Numbered from the stretch's first letter, positions 25,789 to 35,365 are shown. The stretch is 64,000 bases of DNA from Pseudomonas sp. A-RE-19 (GCF_019956555.1 NZ_JAHBDQ010000020.1:33538-97537), one strand, 5' to 3'. Notes: generated by a model from the sequence alone, not told the origin. Made by a program: numbers and translations.

Positions 25789-26070
25789 TTAATTTTTGCA
25801 CTCCGCCGCCACCACATGGCAGGTATTCGGTGCGCCACCGGATCGGCCGGCATAGCGCATGCAATTATCCAGGGATTTTTGGCGAGCCAGGTTCAGGGTG
25901 GAGCCCCAAGCCAGGCCGCCCTCGCCGGTAGCGGGTAGCGCTTCGGCATAGCAGCTTGAGCCTTTGTTTGAAGCCGAATGGCCTGCACATCCCGTTGTCA
26001 GCGCCAAGTTGATGGCGAGCAGGGAAGGCAGGATCCATGACGAGTATTGGCGCGCTGTTTTTCTGGTCAT
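25789..26070 (-). CDS. Small putative lipoprotein
   Basis: This 93-residue product has an N-terminal signal (SSWILPSLLAINLAL) ending in a lipobox-like LTTGC, so Cys28 may be lipidated. The mature part is short and carries four cysteines (SSCYAE, DNCMRY, NTCHVV, AECKN) that could form two disulfides. I recognise no domain. ATG 26070 has GGGGAA upstream. Codon use and signal support a real gene, though a small one. Confidence 0.65.
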   Translation of the reverse strand: MTRKTARQYSSWILPSLLAINLALTTGCAGHSASNKGSSCYAEALPATGEGGLAWGSTLNLARQKSLDNCMRYAGRSGGAPNTCHVVAAECKN

Positions 26071-26301
26071 CCCGTTTCCCCGGCATCAAGAGGTTAGAGG
26101 CGTGCGTTTGGTCGTGCTCTATTCAGATTAGACGGTGTTGCACCTGCCCTTGAGCCGGTTTAGCGGTCTTTACGCATTGGGCCGACGCATGTCTGTGGCG
26201 GACAGGCATCGCGCTACATTCGAGGGGTGTTTTCTTCAATACGTCGTTCAGGCATCTCATTACCTTGAGGCCTGGTTCACTTGAATTGAAGAAGGTATGC
26301 A

Positions 26302-26889
26302 ATGAGTCTGATTCTTTCCATGGCCGCGTTTGCCCTGGCGGCTTCCATTACTCCGGGGCCGGTGAATATTGTGGCGTTGAGCTCTGGCGCACAGTTTGGT
26401 TTCCGTGCCAGTCAGCGGCATGTGGCCGGAGCGACCCTGGGTTTCGTGCTGTTGTTGGTGTTGATGGGGTTGGGGTTGCATGAGGTGTTGCAGCGATGGC
26501 CGGCGCTGACACGGGTGGTGCAATGGGCGGGGGTGGCGTTTTTGCTTTTCATGGCTTTCAAGTTGGCCACCGATAACGGTCAGCTCGATGCCAAGGAGTC
26601 AGGTCAGGCGCCGTCAATGCTGTATGGCGCGGTGATGCAATGGCTCAACCCGAAAGCCTGGCTGGCCTGCGTGGCGGGCATGGGCGCGTTTGTCGCCGAT
26701 GGCGAAGCGCGGCTGGTGTGGCAGTTTGCGGCGGTGTATCTGGTGATCTGCTACGTGTCGGTGGGTTGCTGGGTGTATGCCGGGACGTTCTTGCGCGGCT
26801 ATCTGAGCAATCCGGCGGGGATGAGGTTGTTTAACCGAGTCATGGCGTTGTTGCTGGCGGTGAGTGCGGTGTATTTGCTGTTGCCGTAG
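26302..26889 (+). CDS. LysE family amino acid exporter
   Basis: This 195-residue membrane protein has six predicted helices and the LysE/RhtB N-terminal signature ASITPGPVNIVALSSG (~14-29). The family exports amino acids or their analogues; the substrate is not predictable. ATG 26302 has GAAGG upstream. An AraC-type regulator gene lies convergent downstream across a palindromic repeat and may control it, as in many Pseudomonas LysE loci. Confidence 0.9.
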   Translation: MSLILSMAAFALAASITPGPVNIVALSSGAQFGFRASQRHVAGATLGFVLLLVLMGLGLHEVLQRWPALTRVVQWAGVAFLLFMAFKLATDNGQLDAKESGQAPSMLYGAVMQWLNPKAWLACVAGMGAFVADGEARLVWQFAAVYLVICYVSVGCWVYAGTFLRGYLSNPAGMRLFNRVMALLLAVSAVYLLLP

Positions 26890-26941
26890 GTCTGGAGAGT
26901 GTTCCTGCGCCGATCACAACGTAATTTGCACCAAGTTCCCC

Positions 26942-27031
26942 TGTGGGAGCGGGCTTGCCCGCGAAGGCGGCGTGTCATTCAACAATGATGTTGGCTGACC
27001 TGACGCCTTCGCGAGCAAGCCCGCTCCCACA
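26942..27031. repeat. REP-type inverted repeat (GTGGGAGCGGGCTTGCCCGC)
   Basis: Arms 26942-26969 and 27004-27031 (28 bp, one mismatch) are separated by 34 bp. The element is placed between the convergent ends of the LysE and AraC genes. Confidence 0.9.
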
Positions 27032-27051
27032 GGGAATCTGGGTCGTTTGAG

Positions 27052-27885
27052 TCAGCCGCGATACTGCCCCGGTGTCGCCGCCAGGTGCTGTTTGAACGCA
27101 CGCTGAAAATGCGCCTGATCAGCAAACCCCGCTTCCAGCGCCACATCGACGATCAACTGGCCGCTACGCAGTCGATCCCGGGCGAACTGGATGCGCTGGT
27201 TGACCAGGAACGCATGAGGCGTCATGCCGTAATGCTGCCTGAAGGCGCGGATCAGGTAGGACGGCGACAGTTGCGCCGCTTCGCAGATGTCCTCGAGCTT
27301 GAGCGTTTGCGTGCAGTTGTCGCGGATGTAGTCGGCGGCCCGCTCCAGCTTGAAATTGGGCTCGCGCAGGGGTTGATCAACGGGGTTGAGCCGTTGTTGT
27401 ACGTCGGTGAAAAACTCCACCGCCGCGCTGTGCTTGCGCAGCACGTCTTGTTGCGGATCGACCAATACGTCGTACAGGTTCTTCAGACCGGCGAACAGCC
27501 CAAGGTCACGATTGTGAGTGATGGAAAACCGGCGAAACGCCGAGTCCTGGCTGAAGCCGAGCTGATGCTGTAAATCGGTCAGCCAGGGTGTCTCGACGTA
27601 CAGCATCAGGTACGACCACGGCTGGTCGTCGATCGGATTGCAGGCATGTACATCGCCTGGATTCATCAGCACCACGGTGCCGGCACTGACCTGATACTCC
27701 GATTGCTCGTGGATATAGGTGCTGCGCCCGGCGGTGATCGCGCCAATGGAAAAGTGTGCGTGGGAATGCCGGGCGTAGCAGACCTCGCGACCGTCAGCGA
27801 TGGAGCGGGCTTCGATGAAGGGCAGGGCGTCGTCACGCCAGAAGCGTGGGGCTTTGTCTGCATCTTTGGCGATGGTGTGCTTCAT
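27052..27885 (-). CDS. AraC family regulator with cupin sensor
   Basis: This 277-residue protein has an N-terminal cupin-like sensor (~15-140; SAGTVVLMNPGDVHACNP) and a C-terminal AraC helix-turn-helix pair (~180-277; LEDICEAAQLSPSYLIRAF and DVALEAGFADQAHFQRAF). The LysE exporter next door is a likely target. ATG 27885 is the natural start, close to the first conserved residues. Its gene is 34 bp upstream of a VOC gene's stop on the same strand. Confidence 0.9.
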   Translation of the reverse strand: MKHTIAKDADKAPRFWRDDALPFIEARSIADGREVCYARHSHAHFSIGAITAGRSTYIHEQSEYQVSAGTVVLMNPGDVHACNPIDDQPWSYLMLYVETPWLTDLQHQLGFSQDSAFRRFSITHNRDLGLFAGLKNLYDVLVDPQQDVLRKHSAAVEFFTDVQQRLNPVDQPLREPNFKLERAADYIRDNCTQTLKLEDICEAAQLSPSYLIRAFRQHYGMTPHAFLVNQRIQFARDRLRSGQLIVDVALEAGFADQAHFQRAFKQHLAATPGQYRG

Positions 27886-27919
27886 CCTGGCGTCCTCGGC
27901 AGTTCAGCGTTGGAGTGTA

Positions 27920-28423
27920 TTAGCTCTCGCCGTCAAAGGCTCGTTGCAGCGTGGCGATGTCGAGTTTTTTCATTTGCAGCATCGCCGCCATGGCGCGCTG
28001 GGATTTGGCGGTGTCGGGGTCTTTCATCATGTCCATCAGCACGACCGGCACAATCTGCCACGACACGCCGAATTTGTCCTTGAGCCAGCCACATTGCTGG
28101 GCTTCAACGGGACCGCCCGCGGACAGGCGCCCCCAGAAGTGGTCGACTTCTTCCTGTGTGTGGCAATTGACCTGGAATGAAATCGCCTCATTGAACTTGA
28201 AAACCGGGCCACCGTTAAGGCCCGTGAAGCTCTGCCCATCGAGTTCGAAGCTGACCGTCATCACCGAACCTTCCGGCCGGCCATGGATTTCCTGACCCGC
28301 CTTGCCGTAATGGGTGATGGCGGCGATTTTTGAATGATCGAAGATCGCGCAGTAAAACGTCGCGGCTTCCTCAGCCTGATCGTCGAACCACAGGCAGGGC
28401 GTGAGTTTTTGAACGCGGTGCAT
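27920..28423 (-). CDS. VOC family protein (PhnB-like)
   Basis: This 167-residue protein has the VOC/PhnB-like fold (MHRVQKLTPCLWFDDQAEEA start; WGRLSAGGPVEAQQCGWLKDKFGVSWQIVP core) often labelled 3-demethylubiquinone methyltransferase-like. That label reflects fold only; no methyltransferase motif is present. ATG 28423 has a strong GAGGAG site; the extension to 28450 is rejected. The function is unknown. Confidence 0.87.
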   Translation of the reverse strand: MHRVQKLTPCLWFDDQAEEAATFYCAIFDHSKIAAITHYGKAGQEIHGRPEGSVMTVSFELDGQSFTGLNGGPVFKFNEAISFQVNCHTQEEVDHFWGRLSAGGPVEAQQCGWLKDKFGVSWQIVPVVLMDMMKDPDTAKSQRAMAAMLQMKKLDIATLQRAFDGES

Positions 28424-28768
28424 GGCGGTGCTCCTCTGCGGGTTAATCACTCTGGCTTATCAGCGTAGTCAGCCTGTGGTGGTCCGGTTGTGCCATAGAT
28501 CGACAAGTCGTGAGAATCGGCAGCGACCGGTGGTCGATGAACATGGCTTGTGGGGCAAATTGCGCTTAGCTGTAGGGATAACCCAAGGCGCGCGTAACCG
28601 CCGACCTTGCAGGAGCGAAGCTTGCTCGCGAAGGCGTCATTGCTGTCACACCGCGTTATCGTTCTTCGCGGGCAAGTCGGATCGCCGCACCGCTCGCTCC
28701 TGCATAAAAATGATGGCGTCGAGGCAGAAGCGCCCCTTCAGAACACCGTGAGTCTGAGGAAACCCGCA
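28424..28768. other. 345-bp gene-free stretch with a degenerate REP pair
   Basis: It separates a VOC gene from the divergent iorA-type gene. It holds a degenerate palindromic repeat (28607-28705). No open frame with a ribosome site is seen, and promoters for both genes must lie here but do not stand out. Confidence 0.6.
28607..28705. repeat. Degenerate REP-type inverted repeat
   Basis: The left arm (GCAGGAGCGAAGCTTGCTCG from ~28607) pairs with a right arm ending CGCTCGCTCCTGC near 28705. The right arm is interrupted by an extra GGATCGCCGCACCG block, so the pairing is broken. It looks like a decaying copy of the GTAGGAGCGAGGCTTGCCCG family. Confidence 0.65.
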
Positions 28769-29224
28769 ATGTTGACCCTTAACATCAATGGCAAAGACCA
28801 GGAACTGGATGTCCCCGCGGACATGCCGTTGCTCTGGGTACTGCGCGATGTCGCGCACCTGACGGGCACCAAATTCGGTTGCGGCATGGCCCAGTGTGGC
28901 GCCTGCACCGTACACGTCGACGGCGCGCCGCTGCGCTCCTGCATCACGCCCGCCACGGCAGTGGCCAACGGCCAGAAAATTCTCACCATCGAAGGCTTGT
29001 CCGCCGATGGCTCGCACCCCGTCCAGCAAGCCTGGGCCGAACTCGATGTGGTCCAGTGCGGTTATTGTCAATCCGGGCAGATCATGTCGGCGGCAGCCTT
29101 GCTGGCGAAGATCCCCAAGCCCACCGACAGTGACATCGACCAGGCGCTGTCCGGCAACATCTGCCGCTGCGGCACCTACCCAAGAATCCGCGCCGCGGTC
29201 AAACGCGCCGCCGAAATCGGTTGA
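28769..29224 (+). CDS. Isoquinoline 1-oxidoreductase-type [2Fe-2S] subunit
   Basis: This 151-residue electron-transfer subunit of a xanthine-oxidase-family molybdenum hydroxylase carries two [2Fe-2S] clusters. The plant-type ligands are in [13 protein letters not shown] plus a Cys in RSCITP, and the C-terminal cluster is in [10 protein letters not shown] and CRCGTYPRI. It acts with the large subunit encoded 24 bp downstream to hydroxylate N-heterocycles or aldehydes. ATG 28769 has GAGGA upstream. IorA is the closest characterised type, but the true substrate is unknown. Confidence 0.92.
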   Translation: MLTLNINGKDQELDVPADMPLLWVLRDVAHLTGTKFGCGMAQCGACTVHVDGAPLRSCITPATAVANGQKILTIEGLSADGSHPVQQAWAELDVVQCGYCQSGQIMSAAALLAKIPKPTDSDIDQALSGNICRCGTYPRIRAAVKRAAEIG

Positions 29225-29248
29225 TACCACGTCGAAGGGAGCTGACCA

Positions 29249-31417
29249 ATGAACCGTATCAACCCTGTTTCACGTCGCGGTTTTCTCAAGGGCAGCGCAG
29301 TGCTGGGCGGCGGTCTGGTGGTGGCGTTTGTCATCCCGGGTGCCAATCGCTTTGCCTTCGGTGCCGAGAATCAAGGAGACGTCTTCGCGCCCAATGCCTT
29401 TTTACGCATTGGCAATGACAACAGCATCACCGTGCTGCTCGGCCATTCGGAAATGGGCCAGGGCATCTGGACCGGCCTGACCATGTTGATCGCCGAAGAG
29501 CTGGACGCCGACTGGTCGAAAATCCGCGTCGAACATGCGCCGGCCTCGGCGGCCGAGTATGGCCTGCCGGCGTTTGGCGGAATGCAGATCACCGGTGGTT
29601 CGACCTCGACCTGGATGGAGTTCGATCGCTATCGCCAGGCCGGGGCGGCGGCGCGCCTGATGCTGATCGAGGCGGCGGCCAAGCGTTTTGACGTGGCACC
29701 TTCGCAGATTCTCACCGAATCGGGCGTGGTCATTGCCGGCGACAAACGCGTCACTTACGGCGAATTGGCGGATGACGCCGGCAAGCTGCCAGTGCCGGAT
29801 CCAGCCTCGATCAAGTTCAAGGAGGCCAAGGACTGGAAAGTCATCGGCAAACCCACCAAGCGCCTCGACACCCCGGAGAAAATCACGGGGCGCGCCAAGT
29901 TCGGCATGGACGTGCAATTCGACGGGCTCATGACGGCGATGGTCGCTCGTCCACCGGTGTTCGGTGGCAGCGTCAAATCCTTCGAAGGCGCTGAAGCGCT
30001 GGCGATGCCGGGCGTGCACAAAGTGGTGCAGGTGCCCACGGGGATCGCGGTGATTGCCGATCATTATTGGGCGGCGAAGCTGGGGCGCGATGCGCTGAAG
30101 ATCGAATGGGACCTGGGGCCGAACGCCGGACTGGACAGCCAACAGCTGCTGGAAAGCTTTCGTAAACTCGCCGCCACCCCGGGCACCTCGGTCAGCCAGG
30201 CCGGCGATACGGCGGCGACGCTGGGCAAAGCGGCGAAGACGATTGAGGCTGAATACAGCGTGCCGTACCTGGCCCACGCACCGATGGAACCGCTCAATTG
30301 CACGGTGAAAATCTCCAAGGACAAATGCGAAATCTGGACCGGCACACAGTTCCAGACCCTGGATCAAATGATCGCGGGGAAGATCACCGGGCTCAAACCC
30401 GAACAGGTCGAAATCCACACCCAATTCCTCGGCGGAGGTTTCGGTCGTCGGGCCAACCCGACCTCGGACTTTGTCAGCGAAGCGGTGTATGTCGCCAAGG
30501 CGGCGGGCGAGCCGGTCAAAACCGTCTGGTCCCGAGAGGATGATATTCGCGGCGGTTACTATCGCTCGGCGTTCCTGCATCAGGCGCGCATCGGGCTGGG
30601 TGCCGACGGCATGCCGATGGCCTGGAAACATGTGCTGGTCGGGCAGTCGATCATGGCCGGGACGTCGTTCGCGGCGACCATGGTCAAGGATGGCGTCGAT
30701 AAAACCTCCGTCGAAGGCGTGGCCGACAGTCCTTACCTTGAGGGGCTGGCCAATCACCAGATAGATCTGCATTCACCGCAAACCGGCATCAGCGTGCTGT
30801 GGCTGCGGTCGGTGGGGCACACCCACACCGCATTCGTCATGGAGTCGTTGATCGATGAACTGGCAGATGCGGCCGGAAAGGATCCGGTGGAATACCGGCG
30901 AGCCTTGCTCAAGGCGCATCCACGGCATTTGGGCGTGCTGAACTTGGCGGTGGAGAAAGCCAACTGGAAAGCGCCATTGCCGGACGGCCATGCATTGGGC
31001 GTGGCGGTGCATGAGTCTTTCGGCAGTTATGTCGCCCAGGTGGCCGAGGTGTCGCAGGACAACCTGGCGATTCGCGTGCACCGGGTGGTGTGCGCAGTGG
31101 ACTGCGGCATTGCGGTCAACCCGCAGAGCATCGCCGCGCAGATGGAGTCAGGCATCACCTTTGGCCTGGGATTTACCTTGCACAGCAAACTGACGTTCAA
31201 GGACGGTCAGGTGCAGCAGTCCAATTATCACGACTATCAGGTCCTGCGCCTGAACGAGATGCCCGTGGTCGAGGTGCATATCGTCCCCAGCAGCGACAAA
31301 CCCGGCGGCATCGGCGAGGTCGGTGTACCGCCCGTGGCACCGGCCGTGGCGAACGCGGTGTTTGCGTTGACCGGGCAGCGCCTGCGGGAACTGCCGCTGC
31401 AACTGTCGGGGGTGTGA
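29249..31417 (+). CDS. Molybdopterin-binding large subunit (IorB-like)
   Basis: This 722-residue catalytic subunit of the xanthine-oxidase family begins with a Tat signal (SRRGFLKG at 8-15, then a hydrophobic stretch to ~38), so the enzyme is exported folded with its cofactor. FLGGGFGRR and GIGEVGVPPVAPAVANA near the end are molybdopterin-binding and catalytic (GE) motifs. There is no separate FAD subunit gene, as in IorAB, so electrons must leave by another route; the downstream c-type cytochrome is the obvious acceptor. Confidence 0.93.
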   Translation: MNRINPVSRRGFLKGSAVLGGGLVVAFVIPGANRFAFGAENQGDVFAPNAFLRIGNDNSITVLLGHSEMGQGIWTGLTMLIAEELDADWSKIRVEHAPASAAEYGLPAFGGMQITGGSTSTWMEFDRYRQAGAAARLMLIEAAAKRFDVAPSQILTESGVVIAGDKRVTYGELADDAGKLPVPDPASIKFKEAKDWKVIGKPTKRLDTPEKITGRAKFGMDVQFDGLMTAMVARPPVFGGSVKSFEGAEALAMPGVHKVVQVPTGIAVIADHYWAAKLGRDALKIEWDLGPNAGLDSQQLLESFRKLAATPGTSVSQAGDTAATLGKAAKTIEAEYSVPYLAHAPMEPLNCTVKISKDKCEIWTGTQFQTLDQMIAGKITGLKPEQVEIHTQFLGGGFGRRANPTSDFVSEAVYVAKAAGEPVKTVWSREDDIRGGYYRSAFLHQARIGLGADGMPMAWKHVLVGQSIMAGTSFAATMVKDGVDKTSVEGVADSPYLEGLANHQIDLHSPQTGISVLWLRSVGHTHTAFVMESLIDELADAAGKDPVEYRRALLKAHPRHLGVLNLAVEKANWKAPLPDGHALGVAVHESFGSYVAQVAEVSQDNLAIRVHRVVCAVDCGIAVNPQSIAAQMESGITFGLGFTLHSKLTFKDGQVQQSNYHDYQVLRLNEMPVVEVHIVPSSDKPGGIGEVGVPPVAPAVANAVFALTGQRLRELPLQLSGV

Positions 31418-31418
31418 G

Positions 31419-31997
31419 ATGAGACGACATGTGTTTCTTGGCGCGGTGATGCTGATCGGCCTGGGTGGCTATGCTTCGGACCTGTTCGCTGACGATAAAG
31501 AGGCGGTGAAGGCGTTCGAGACGGTGCAGAAAGTGTTTCAGAGTCCGCGTTGTCAGAACTGCCATATCCCGGGCGATTCACCGTTGCAGTTCGCCGCCGG
31601 TATTCCTCACGCCATGAATGTAGTTCGCGGCCTGGATGGCAAGGGCTCGGCCGGTTTGCCTTGCTCTACTTGTCATGCTGAAAGCAACCCGCCGGCCAGC
31701 TATGGCCCTCACGCGCCACCCGGAGCGCCGCATTGGAGCCTGCCGCCGGCCACACACAAGATGGCCTGGATCGGCCTGCCGGCCGACAAGTTGTGCGCGA
31801 TGATCAAGGACCGTTCCAGTAACGGCGATCGTGATTTTGCGGCGCTGATCAAGCACGTCAGCGACGACAAGCTGGTGCTTTGGGGCTGGAATCCGGGTGA
31901 GGGGCGGGCGCCGGTGCCGGTGCCCCACGATATCTTTGTCACCCAGTTCAAACTCTGGGCCGATGCTGGAGGGCCGTGTCCGGTGGCGGGTAGCTGA
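31419..31997 (+). CDS. c-type cytochrome with two CXXCH motifs
   Basis: This 192-residue exported protein has a signal peptide (~1-24) and two haem-attachment motifs, CQNCH (45-49) and CSTCH (82-86), with a possible axial Met in HKMAWIG. It starts one base after the large-subunit stop, so it is certainly co-transcribed. It probably passes electrons from the periplasmic molybdenum enzyme to the respiratory chain. I do not recognise a named cytochrome family. Confidence 0.85.
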   Translation: MRRHVFLGAVMLIGLGGYASDLFADDKEAVKAFETVQKVFQSPRCQNCHIPGDSPLQFAAGIPHAMNVVRGLDGKGSAGLPCSTCHAESNPPASYGPHAPPGAPHWSLPPATHKMAWIGLPADKLCAMIKDRSSNGDRDFAALIKHVSDDKLVLWGWNPGEGRAPVPVPHDIFVTQFKLWADAGGPCPVAGS

Positions 31998-32070
31998 CCA
32001 GCGGCGCGTTTATAGGGAGTCATATCGGGTGTGAACGACTCTAACGTTCATATCCATCAAGGAGTGAGTG

Positions 32071-32694
32071 ATGTTAACCCCAGGCAAACCGGTTAAACGC
32101 GGCGCTGGCGCAGACACTTTGCGTGCGCCGAACGTCCTCGACAGCGCCGTGCAGGATCGCGATGTACTGCGCGACTTGGCGCGCAAGGCCGAGCAAGCGC
32201 TGATGGGCGTGCAGATGGCGAGCATGGATGAGCTGACGCTGCTCTCCAATCGTCATGGCTTTGAGGCCTTGGCTCAGTTGGGGCTGGAGGCCTGTCAGCA
32301 GTTGGGCAAGCCCGCGACGCTGCTGTTCTTCGACCTTGATGACTTCAAGCACATCAACCAGCTGTATGGTCGAGCCGAGGGCGACAATGCCCTGAAAACC
32401 TTCGCCGATGTGCTACGCATCGCCTTTCGCGAAAGCGATGTGATCGGCCGACTGGGCAGCGATGAGTTTGCCGCCTTGTTGACCGGCGCCGACACCGTGG
32501 AAATCGCCGCGATCAGAGCGCGCCTCGAAGAAATACTCGATGAACGCAATGCCACGGCGCATCGTGGCTATGACATTCGCTTCAGTATCGGGCAGATCGA
32601 GTTTGATTCAGGGCTGCACCAGACAGCGCAAGACTTGCTGGCCTTGGTCGATGAGGCGCTGCGCGCCCGGCGGTTCGACGCTCGTCATTGTTGA
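32071..32694 (+). CDS. GGDEF domain diguanylate cyclase, short
   Basis: The 207-residue protein is almost only a GGDEF domain (~45-205). The active motif is GSDEF (129-133), an allowed variant, and the inhibitory RxxD site (Arg120-Asp123, RESD) lies five residues upstream, so feedback control by c-di-GMP is expected. There is no membrane or sensor domain; the first ~45 residues may form a short coiled coil. ATG 32071 has AAGGAG at ideal spacing. Its end overlaps the convergent amidase gene by 10 bp. A small dyad (TGAACG/CGTTCA, 32032-32050) lies just upstream. Confidence 0.9.
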   Translation: MLTPGKPVKRGAGADTLRAPNVLDSAVQDRDVLRDLARKAEQALMGVQMASMDELTLLSNRHGFEALAQLGLEACQQLGKPATLLFFDLDDFKHINQLYGRAEGDNALKTFADVLRIAFRESDVIGRLGSDEFAALLTGADTVEIAAIRARLEEILDERNATAHRGYDIRFSIGQIEFDSGLHQTAQDLLALVDEALRARRFDARHC

Positions 32695-33962
32695 ATGGCG
32701 CCCTGCAGGACCGCTGCAACGTGCTCGGCCGTTCGCAACAGCCGTCCATCGTCTCTGAACTTTCCGATCATCTGTAGCCCGACCGGTAACAGGGCTTGGG
32801 CGCGCCTCAGCGGGATATTCACTTGCGGCCAGCCAAAGGCCCCCCAGAACTTGATGAAGTCCGACGGTCCGGTGCTTTCCAGCCCTACCGGCGCGACCAT
32901 CCCGCAAGAGGCGCCGAGCATGGCGTCGAAGGGTTGGCAAAGCTCATTCAGACGGGGGGCAAGATTGGCCAGACGCGCCTTGGCAGCGGATTCCTGTTCC
33001 CAAGTTGTCGCCGCCGCCCGCTCGAACATGGCCAGTGTCGAAGGGCTCAATTGTGTCCGCTGTTGTTGAAATTCCTTCGCCAGTGAGCGGGCACCTTCGC
33101 AATCGTTAATCAACTGATGATCGTCGAACACACCGGCAAACTCATCCGGCAGCGGCACTTCGCTCACATGATGGCCAGCGCTGCGCAACTGGTCCGCGGC
33201 CTGCTCCAAAGCGCGGGCCACCTCGGGGTCCACCTGATCCCAGCGCGAGGTGCGGCAGAAACCCAATTGCAACGGAAGCCGCTCGACGTCAGGTACCACG
33301 AACCCGGGAATCAACACCCGCGCCACCAGGTGCAGATCGCGCACCGATCGTCCATACCAACCGACGGTGTCGAAGCTCGGCGCCAGCGGCTTTACACCTT
33401 CCAGCGACACCAGGCCCAACGACGGTTTGAAGGCGAAGAGGCCGCAGTAGGACGCTGGCTTGAGCAACGAGCCGGCGGTCTGGGTGCCCAGCGCCAAGGC
33501 AAAGAACCCCGCCGCCACCCCGGCCGCCGAGCCCGCGCTGGAGCTGCCCGGCGTGCGAGCGAGGTCATGGGGATTGCGGGTCGGGCCGGTGTGCATGTAC
33601 GCAAACTCGGTGGTGTGGGTCTTGCCCATGATCAGCGCTCCGGCCTGGCGCAGCAGCGCCACTGCGTGGGCGTCCCGGGACGGCTGATGGCCGGTATAAA
33701 TGGGTGAATGGAATTGCGTGGGATAGGCCGCGGTGTCGAAGATGTCCTTGATGCCCACGGGGACACCGGCCAGCAGGCCATGACCGTTGTTTTGCGCAGC
33801 ATCGGCGCGTACCTGGCGAGCATCGAACGAGACGAAGGCCTGGATATCCGGCTCCTGCGCCTGAATGCGCTCAAGAAAGGTTTCGGCGATGGCGGCAGCG
33901 GTTGTATCGCCATTGCCCACCGCTTCGCTGAGGCTGGTGGCGTCAAGGGACGGGCGGATCAT
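32685..33962 (-). CDS. Amidase signature family enzyme
   Basis: This 425-residue amidase has the Ser-cisSer-Lys triad in context: Lys in [13 protein letters not shown], the glycine/serine loop [14 protein letters not shown], and the nucleophile region [16 protein letters not shown]. The family hydrolyses amides in many pathways; the substrate is unknown. It shares a 4-bp overlap with the upstream VOC gene, and the start is therefore ATG 33962 rather than the longer frame to 34133. The pair is divergent from a LysR regulator. Confidence 0.9.
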   Translation of the reverse strand: MIRPSLDATSLSEAVGNGDTTAAAIAETFLERIQAQEPDIQAFVSFDARQVRADAAQNNGHGLLAGVPVGIKDIFDTAAYPTQFHSPIYTGHQPSRDAHAVALLRQAGALIMGKTHTTEFAYMHTGPTRNPHDLARTPGSSSAGSAAGVAAGFFALALGTQTAGSLLKPASYCGLFAFKPSLGLVSLEGVKPLAPSFDTVGWYGRSVRDLHLVARVLIPGFVVPDVERLPLQLGFCRTSRWDQVDPEVARALEQAADQLRSAGHHVSEVPLPDEFAGVFDDHQLINDCEGARSLAKEFQQQRTQLSPSTLAMFERAAATTWEQESAAKARLANLAPRLNELCQPFDAMLGASCGMVAPVGLESTGPSDFIKFWGAFGWPQVNIPLRRAQALLPVGLQMIGKFRDDGRLLRTAEHVAAVLQGAIQQ

Positions 33963-34384
33963 TTGGCGAACAACTGATCGATATTCTTGAACGCCTTGAA
34001 CTCCAGGGCGTTGCCGCAGGGGTCGAAGAGAAACATCGTGGCTTGTTCGCCCACCAATCCCTGAAAGCGAATACCCGGCTCGATCACGAAGCGCGTGCCA
34101 AGGGCTTTCAAGCGCTCGGCCAGGGTCTCCCATTCCTCCATCCCCAAGACCACACCGAAATGCGGCACCGGTACATCGTGGCCATCCACGGCATTGGTAT
34201 GGGCGGCTTCCTGAGAAGCGTTTTTCGGTGCCAGATGAATCACCAGTTGATGGCCGAAAAAGTTGAAATCGACCCAGTGATCGCTGGAGCGACCTTCTTC
34301 CAGGCCGAACACTTCGCCGTAAAAACGCCGGGCGGCGGCCAAATCGTAAACCGGGATAGCCAAATGAAAAGGGGACAGTTGCAT
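33959..34384 (-). CDS. VOC family dioxygenase-like protein
   Basis: This 141-residue single VOC module has conserved metal-site positions (His in SPFHLAIPV, His in VPHFGVVL, Glu in NALEFKAF) in the order seen in glyoxalase/extradiol dioxygenase folds. It is translationally coupled to the amidase (4-bp overlap), so both may act on one substrate: ring or side-chain opening followed by amide hydrolysis is one reading. ATG 34384 is the natural start. Confidence 0.87.
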   Translation of the reverse strand: MQLSPFHLAIPVYDLAAARRFYGEVFGLEEGRSSDHWVDFNFFGHQLVIHLAPKNASQEAAHTNAVDGHDVPVPHFGVVLGMEEWETLAERLKALGTRFVIEPGIRFQGLVGEQATMFLFDPCGNALEFKAFKNIDQLFAK

Positions 34385-34498
34385 CGGACGTGCCTCGACA
34401 GGTTGAGAGTTGAGATCGAGTTTAGTCCTGTGCTTTTTGATTGAAAGACGATAGTTTTTGCAGCGAGCTCAAATTATTTCGATCAATTGGAGAGCCGC

Positions 34499-35365
34499 AT
34501 GCTGCGGGAACTGAAAACCTTCATTGCCGTCACGCGTTATGGCACGTTCGCGGCGGCCGGCATGCACATCGGCCTGACCCAGTCGGCGGTCAGCGCGCAG
34601 ATCCGCAACCTCGAACAAGCGTTGGGGATACGCCTGTTCGATCGCACCGGACGTCAGGCGATTCTCAACGCGGCGGGGCAGCGGGCGTTGCCGATGGCTC
34701 GGGAGATGCTTGAGACCTTCAGCCGCATGGCGGTCAGTGACGACGTCGGCGAGTTTCGTGGCGAATTGAAGATCGGCGCGGTGGCCACCGTCCAGACCGG
34801 GTTGTTGCCGCGAGCATTGTTGCGACTCAGGCAACAAGCGCCGTTGCTGGAGGCGAAACTGGTGCCGGGGGTTTCCCTGAATCTGTTGAGTCAGGTGGAC
34901 ACCGGCGAAGTGGACCTGGCGATTCTGATCAAGCCGCCATTTGAGTTACCCAAGGAATTGTCGGCGCAAGTCATCCGCCGGGAGCCGTTTGTGCTGATCG
35001 TACCGGCAGATCTTGAGGGAGACGACCCGCTATTGTTACTCGCCAACCACCCTCACGTGCGCTACGACCGCAATTCGTTCGGTGGGCGCCTGGTGACTCG
35101 CTTTTTGCGCGAGCAGCAGATTGATGTGCAGGTGGCTCTGGAGCTGGACGAGCTGGAGGCCATCGTCAAAATGGTCGAATGCGGGCTGGGTGTTTCGCTG
35201 TTGCCCGAGGCGGGGCTGTGGCTTGAGCATGGGGCGAAGGTGCGGATCATCCCGTTGGGTGAGCTGACGTTCTACCGGGAGATCGTGCTGTTGCAGCGTT
35301 ATAGTCAGCGCACACAACCGATCCAGCAGTTGTTTGCGCGGTGTTTGACACCGATCGACGACTGA
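34499..35365 (+). CDS. LysR family regulator
   Basis: This 288-residue LysR regulator has its winged helix at the N-terminus (GTFAAAGMHIGLTQSAVSAQ, ~16-35) and a standard effector-binding domain. It is divergent from the VOC/amidase pair across 114 bp and is probably their activator. ATG 34499 has GGAGAG upstream; the TTG at 34487 is less likely. A palindromic repeat and terminator follow. Confidence 0.9.
   Translation: MLRELKTFIAVTRYGTFAAAGMHIGLTQSAVSAQIRNLEQALGIRLFDRTGRQAILNAAGQRALPMAREMLETFSRMAVSDDVGEFRGELKIGAVATVQTGLLPRALLRLRQQAPLLEAKLVPGVSLNLLSQVDTGEVDLAILIKPPFELPKELSAQVIRREPFVLIVPADLEGDDPLLLLANHPHVRYDRNSFGGRLVTRFLREQQIDVQVALELDELEAIVKMVECGLGVSLLPEAGLWLEHGAKVRIIPLGELTFYREIVLLQRYSQRTQPIQQLFARCLTPIDD

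Noticed and set aside
29402..30772. 456-codon minus-strand frame inside the molybdenum hydroxylase gene
   Set aside because: It is antisense to an obvious enzyme gene with a Tat signal and cofactor motifs. The His- and Arg-rich composition is typical of a shadow frame.
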